NCBI RefSeq assembly: GCF_000003605.2 | Contig: NW_003129371.1 | Location: 1-22,739 of the forward strand | Length of the DNA stretch: 22,739 nt | Source: Saccoglossus kowalevskii | Lineage: Eukaryota > Hemichordata > Enteropneusta > Harrimaniidae | Direction of reading: 5' to 3' | In this document: piece after piece, positions 20,401 through 22,739 of the stretch | Position numbering within the stretch: position 1 is the first letter of the stretch | How the letters are laid out: each line of letters starts with the position of its first letter | Position numbers and translations under genes: made by a program | Notes under the pieces: generated by a model | Database searches by the model: none | Seen by the model: the letters and a program-made list of their open reading frames with translations, nothing else | Told to the model about the DNA's origin: nothing

Positions 20401-21248
20401 TTACAGACAACAGGAGGTCATTTACTTTTTTACAAATTAGAACATGAAAGTAGCGAATGTCTATATGCACAAAGACAGAGCGGGTAAGATAACATGTATT
20501 GCAACTGGTGATTTGATTAGACCAATTTTGACCTTTCAGAATACATGCTTTTGTTATGGTGTTACATGCCGCGTTATCATATTAATATGTCAAATGTAGC
20601 GTTCTGTTTTCCAAATCGGTAGAATTACCAATAAGATGATCAGGAAAGCTGTGAAGCTTATTTGTTATTTGATGTGTACGTCACATTATACACTGTATCT
20701 TGCTTTCCATGTCTAACTGAATGCTTTGAAAATAACCATAATTCAGACTGACATTCAGTTTTGTTGTTGGTGCAAAATGAAAACTAAGAAGCTATTTTAT
20801 TGAATACTTAACAATTAGTTTACAATTCTATTTCTCTCTGGGCAGGGTATTTTTAGTTTTTCTATGTTAATTGTACAATATTACACTATATGTCTTGCAT
20901 TGAATCTGATTATTTTACATCGTCATGGTCACTATGCAGAGTGTGTTCAAATTTCATTTATAAATAAACAATGTAGTTTACATTGCATGGGACTCACACA
21001 ATAACTATGGTGCTTTATTAATAAGCGTCCTTCATATTGATCTTCCCCCAAAAATGAAGGGAAAGATTTATGACTACAAAATGTAAACCTTTATATTGTC
21101 ATCGTCGTCTTCATTGTTAACTTTTTTTTGTGGTTGTATTTTCTTGTAGTCGACAGAAACATGCATCATCTGAGATAACTGCCCATGTTGTCCCTGCATT
21201 GAAAATAACTATATCTGCTACTTTACCAGTGTTAGGGGGAATTAAAAG
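14268..21248 (+). CDS. RIC1: RIC1 (RAB6A-GEF complex partner protein 1), N-terminal part
   Basis: Four exons (14268-14408, 17162-17269, 20407-20483, 21150-21248) join in frame into about 141 codons. RIC1 pairs with RGP1 at the Golgi and medial/trans membranes as the nucleotide-exchange factor for Rab6A, acting in endosome-to-Golgi retrograde transport. The family has an N-terminal WD40-type propeller and a long C-terminal RIC1 domain, about 1,400 residues in vertebrates. Only the first tenth is in the window. Recognition rests on the start MYFPIGWPK, the FAVLTAQAFYVWYYK end of exon 1, the FAEWKPDSTVLAVA end of exon 2 and the GGHLLFYKLE strand of exon 3. All are in the order and spacing of the family. 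The next exon lies beyond 22739: no continuation with matching phase was seen before the edge. Confidence 0.92.
14670..14682 (-). promoter_or_regulatory. Nuclear-receptor-like site TGAGGTCAAGGTC
   Basis: Read on the minus strand, the site is two AGGTC half sites with no effective spacer, including TCAAGGTC. It lies 260 bases into RIC1 intron 1, in a segment that still has raised CpG. Monomeric receptors of the ERR/SF-1 type are the natural candidates. Confidence 0.25.
17077..17085 (-). promoter_or_regulatory. Nuclear-receptor half site TCAAGGTCA
   Basis: TGACCTTGA on the plus strand is a perfect TCAAGGTCA on the minus strand. It lies 77 bases before RIC1 exon 2. Its position so close to a splice acceptor makes a regulatory role doubtful. 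Confidence 0.2.
17162..17269 (+). CDS. RIC1: RIC1 exon 2 (codons 48-83)
   Basis: 108 bases in phase 0 at both ends, between acceptor TTTTTTTGCAG and donor GCG|GTATGT. The peptide runs PCVHIVSYRR, continues through FAEWKPDSTV and ends LAVA. The AEWKPDS motif is the strongest family signature in the window: it corresponds to the conserved AEWRPDST turn of the first propeller blades. Removing the exon would keep frame, since it is a multiple of three. Confidence 0.93.
17345..17537. repeat. Diverged relative of the CTGTAAA fold-back family
   Basis: The right end GCAGTTTACAGTA and the inner TTCTAGCAGTGAAAATTA match the element at 10892-11034 in inverted form. In that element TTTTCACTGCTAGAAAATTT occurs. 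The left boundary is poorly defined: AATTTTGCGATGGGCAAATT near 17356 is the probable arm. Confidence 0.45.
17971..18000. repeat. Short TATG/TGTACA palindromic tract
   Basis: Alternating TATGTATG followed by repeated TGTACA units. TGTACATGTACATGTACA is fully self-complementary. It is a short low-complexity tract with no sign of function. Confidence 0.8.
18350..18897. repeat. 0.55-kb inverted-repeat element, copy 1
   Basis: Ends are GGTAGAAGCCTAGTCATAA on the left and, inverted, GGTAGAAGCCTACTCATAA on the right, 18 of 19 matching. A second, diverged copy in the same orientation fills 22232-22739. Shared internal blocks include ACAATGTTCATT, TTTTGTGTGTTAC, AGAACACAATGTTAAAGAAA, TCAGCCTATG, CACTAAAATACAACC and AGGCTGGTGACCCC. 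GTCACCAGGCT and AGGCTGGTGAC form a further inner inverted pair. No coding frame spans it. It fits a MITE or other non-autonomous DNA element. No clear target-site duplication is visible. Confidence 0.85.
20407..20483 (+). CDS. RIC1: RIC1 exon 3 (codons 84-109, last split)
   Basis: 77 bases from acceptor TTTACAG to donor CGG|GTAAGA. The frame continues from exon 2 in phase 0 as TTGGHLLFYKLEHESSEC and ends with two bases of a Gly codon. The GGHLLFYKLE strand corresponds to the family's small-residue, aromatic-rich propeller strand directly after the AEWKPDS turn. The downstream part is less conserved. Confidence 0.87.
20484..21149 (+). other. RIC1 intron 3
   Basis: 666 bases between GTAAGA and TTCTTGTAG. 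Plain AT-rich sequence, no repeat or exon recognised. Confidence 0.85.
21150..21248 (+). CDS. RIC1: RIC1 exon 4 (codons 109-141 plus two bases)
   Basis: 99 bases from acceptor TTTTCTTGTAG to donor AAAAG|GTAAGT. The first base completes the split Gly codon, followed by RQKHASSEITAHVVPALKI and ending TLPVLGGIKR, where the last Arg is split. The exon is in frame and bounded by strong splice signals. The ALKI strand followed by a small-residue segment fits the third region of the family propeller, though conservation by eye is weaker than in exons 1 and 2. An antisense frame through this exon and the adjacent repeat is a shadow. Confidence 0.83.
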
Positions 21249-21298
21249 GTAAGTTAACCTGATTACTAATTCAATGCTAGATCTGTTTACATGTACAC

Positions 21299-21610
21299 CA
21301 GGGTTTTTTCTGGAAAAAAACTGCAAGAGGGAGCACTGCAATTCAGCGTCACTACCAAGTGGGGGAGATAGGATTCTCCCTACTAAGGTGTGGAGTTTTT
21401 GATAATTCTTAGTTAAAATGGAGCATTCTATGGCTTCCTTGGGGCCAAAATTACTATCAGACAGGTCACAGTTGATGACTGTGGCCACATGAGATCCCTG
21501 GTCAATCAGAATTTTATGATTGCCAGAGGATCTGCTTCCCAGGGTAAGGGGGCACATGGCCATGGCCTGAGGGCGCTGCGTCCCTGTTCCCTTGTTTAAA
21601 AAAATCCCTG
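21299..21610. mobile_element. 312-bp non-autonomous element with CAGGG ends
   Basis: The left end CAGGGTTTTTTC and the right end, inverted, CAGGGATTTTTTT form short terminal inverted repeats. TACAC flanks both sides directly (21294-21298 and 21611-21615), as expected for a 5-bp target duplication. The interior is GC-richer than the intron and holds an antisense frame with no stop for about 120 codons. That frame does not resemble a transposase. CAGGG-type ends occur in hAT-like elements, but those usually duplicate 8 bases, so the superfamily stays open. Confidence 0.6.
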
Positions 21611-22231
21611 TACACACGACAAAGTGACATTGTGAGAAATAGACTTGCATTTATATACATGGTACATGTATGTGTGATGTGTATTTGTTATAGTTATAGT
21701 TTATTAGTTGAGTTTGCACTGTGACTATCCAAAACTTTGCCAAATGTATATGAAAGGCAGCTGATTGAATTGTGGCAGGAGTTTCCTTAGAAGGTAGCTG
21801 CAGTCTAAATTAGCTTTCTACTCTTGTCCATGATTCATTAACTGTCTACTTTTCTCAATACCTTATGCAAAAGAATATAACTTTGCCACCTACTTTCTTG
21901 ATTGAGCATTTTGATTAAACACTTAAAGGGAAAGTCCTGCATGGTTATCCGCTCTAACAGTAGAAAGAATTACTTCTTTTTCATATGCTTTCTGAGATAA
22001 CCTGTGACATATTAGATATTAGCATGTCATGGTTTAATCTCATTCTATATAAGTGAACTTATTAAATTAATTTTGATGTAGTATTTGTAAGTCCTGAAAT
22101 GCAGTTTGTGTTCAGGACTCTTGATCTCAACAGACCAGTGACCCTCAAACTATTTCACAGTAGCTTGTATTTGTTGGCTATTTGTCGTTGTCATACTCTG
22201 CACGCTCATGATGCACAACCTACTCATATGT

Positions 22232-22739
22232 GAAAAGCCTACTCATAATTTTTTGAGAAAATTGGTCATTTAAAATTAAAAACTTGACAATGTTCATTGG
22301 TTTATTATGCTTGTTTGATCATGAACTTGATGAAGCTATTGTCCCATGGCACATGGCACAATGACATTCTTTTGTGTGTTACGGTGACCTATTTTGAGAA
22401 ATTTTTTCTTATATTTTCAGAACAATTCTATAGAACACAATGTTAAAGAAAAATTTAAAACCCAGATTTTCAATTTAATTCAGGTCAACAAAAAGGGCCT
22501 TCAGCCTATGCCACCAGCCTACAATGTGTCAATAATCTCTGCCATAGGAACCTATGGTAAAAGCGTTATAATACTGACAAAATAACCACTATTCACTAAA
22601 ATACAACCTTTGTTTTTTTGAAAATTAGGCTGGTGACCCCCAACTTTTCTTAAGTCAATATCTTTATATTGCCCAGAAGTACAATGTATTGCAAAATGAA
22701 TAAATTCTGGGTATTTGCATTTATGAGTAGGCTTCTACC
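22232..22739. repeat. 0.55-kb inverted-repeat element, copy 2
   Basis: The left end AAAAGCCTACTCATAA is a decayed form of the terminal repeat. The right end TTATGAGTAGGCTTCTACC is complete and coincides with the last base of the window. It aligns with 18350-18897 over its whole length, with many substitutions and small deletions: the stretch before AAAACCCAGATTTT is shorter here. It is in the same orientation as copy 1. Confidence 0.85.

Larger units (their letters stand above)
17270..20406 (+). other. RIC1 intron 2
   Basis: 3.1 kb from GTATGT to TTTACAG. It contains a diverged fold-back element ending at 17537, a TGTACA-rich palindromic tract near 17971 and a 548-bp inverted-repeat element at 18350-18897. 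Several T runs occur (19120-19145, 19455-19480). The rest is AT-rich without exon-like frames. Confidence 0.85.
21249..22739 (+). other. RIC1 intron 4 (open at the window edge)
   Basis: Starts with GTAAGT. It holds the 312-bp CAGGG element at 21299-21610 and the second copy of the 0.55-kb inverted-repeat element at 22232-22739. The stretch 21611-22231 is AT-rich without repeat or exon signals. A possible acceptor at about 22104 lacks a following donor and matching frame. Confidence 0.75.

Noticed and set aside
21117-21650. 177-codon minus-strand open frame
   Set aside because: It runs antisense through RIC1 exon 4, its splice sites and the CAGGG element. It has no recognisable domain and is explained by the exon and the repeat on the other strand.
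22104-22157. Possible RIC1 exon 5 after an ATGCAG acceptor
   Set aside because: There is no GT donor at a sensible place and the frame does not continue the split Arg codon into a family-like peptide.
1-22739. tRNA genes, CRISPR array, phage or bacterial operon structure
   Set aside because: Searched by eye for tRNA box A/B patterns, regularly spaced repeats and dense same-strand genes. None found. The window is intron-rich animal DNA.

Overview
The window reads as nuclear DNA of an animal. It is AT-rich, about one third GC by eye, with short exons bounded by GT/AG splice sites inside long introns, several families of small palindromic repeats, and no bacterial-style gene packing. The repeats and the gene content fit a marine invertebrate, most likely a lophotrochozoan such as a mollusc. 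That placement is inference, because no species marker is present.

The one gene I recognise is RIC1 on the plus strand, from about 14.19 kb to beyond the right edge. It encodes the RAB6A-GEF complex partner protein 1, also called KIAA1432. Four coding exons (14268-14408, 17162-17269, 20407-20483, 21150-21248) join in a consistent frame to give about 141 codons of the N-terminal WD40-propeller region. The rest of the gene lies outside the window.

A second gene runs on the minus strand, head to head with RIC1. Its pieces are a probable non-coding first exon ending at 13441, a first intron of about 11.1 kb, a start-codon exon (2160-2281 coding, with UTR to 2313), and a candidate further exon at 971-1144. 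It continues beyond the left edge. I do not recognise the product: only a basic, Ser-rich N-terminus is visible.

Between the two genes, from roughly 13.1 to 14.27 kb, lies a CpG-richer segment that looks like a shared bidirectional promoter. It contains a CTCGCGA-type inverted repeat, an NF-Y CCAAT box, and a YY1-type AAGATGGCGGC site that carries a three-codon uORF in the RIC1 leader.

The long minus-strand intron carries an unexpected cluster of X-box (RFX-type) palindromes between 2.7 and 7.9 kb, and an isolated pair of NRF1-like sites. Non-coding space also holds a fold-back MITE family with TA-CTGTAAA ends (six copies or relatives), two copies of a roughly 0.55-kb element with GGTAGAAGCCTACTCATAA ends, a 312-bp element with CAGGG ends and a 5-bp target duplication, a 50-bp minisatellite and a microsatellite. 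I found no rRNA, tRNA, CRISPR array, viral gene or autonomous transposon gene. Open reading frames other than the exons above look like chance frames in AT-rich DNA.
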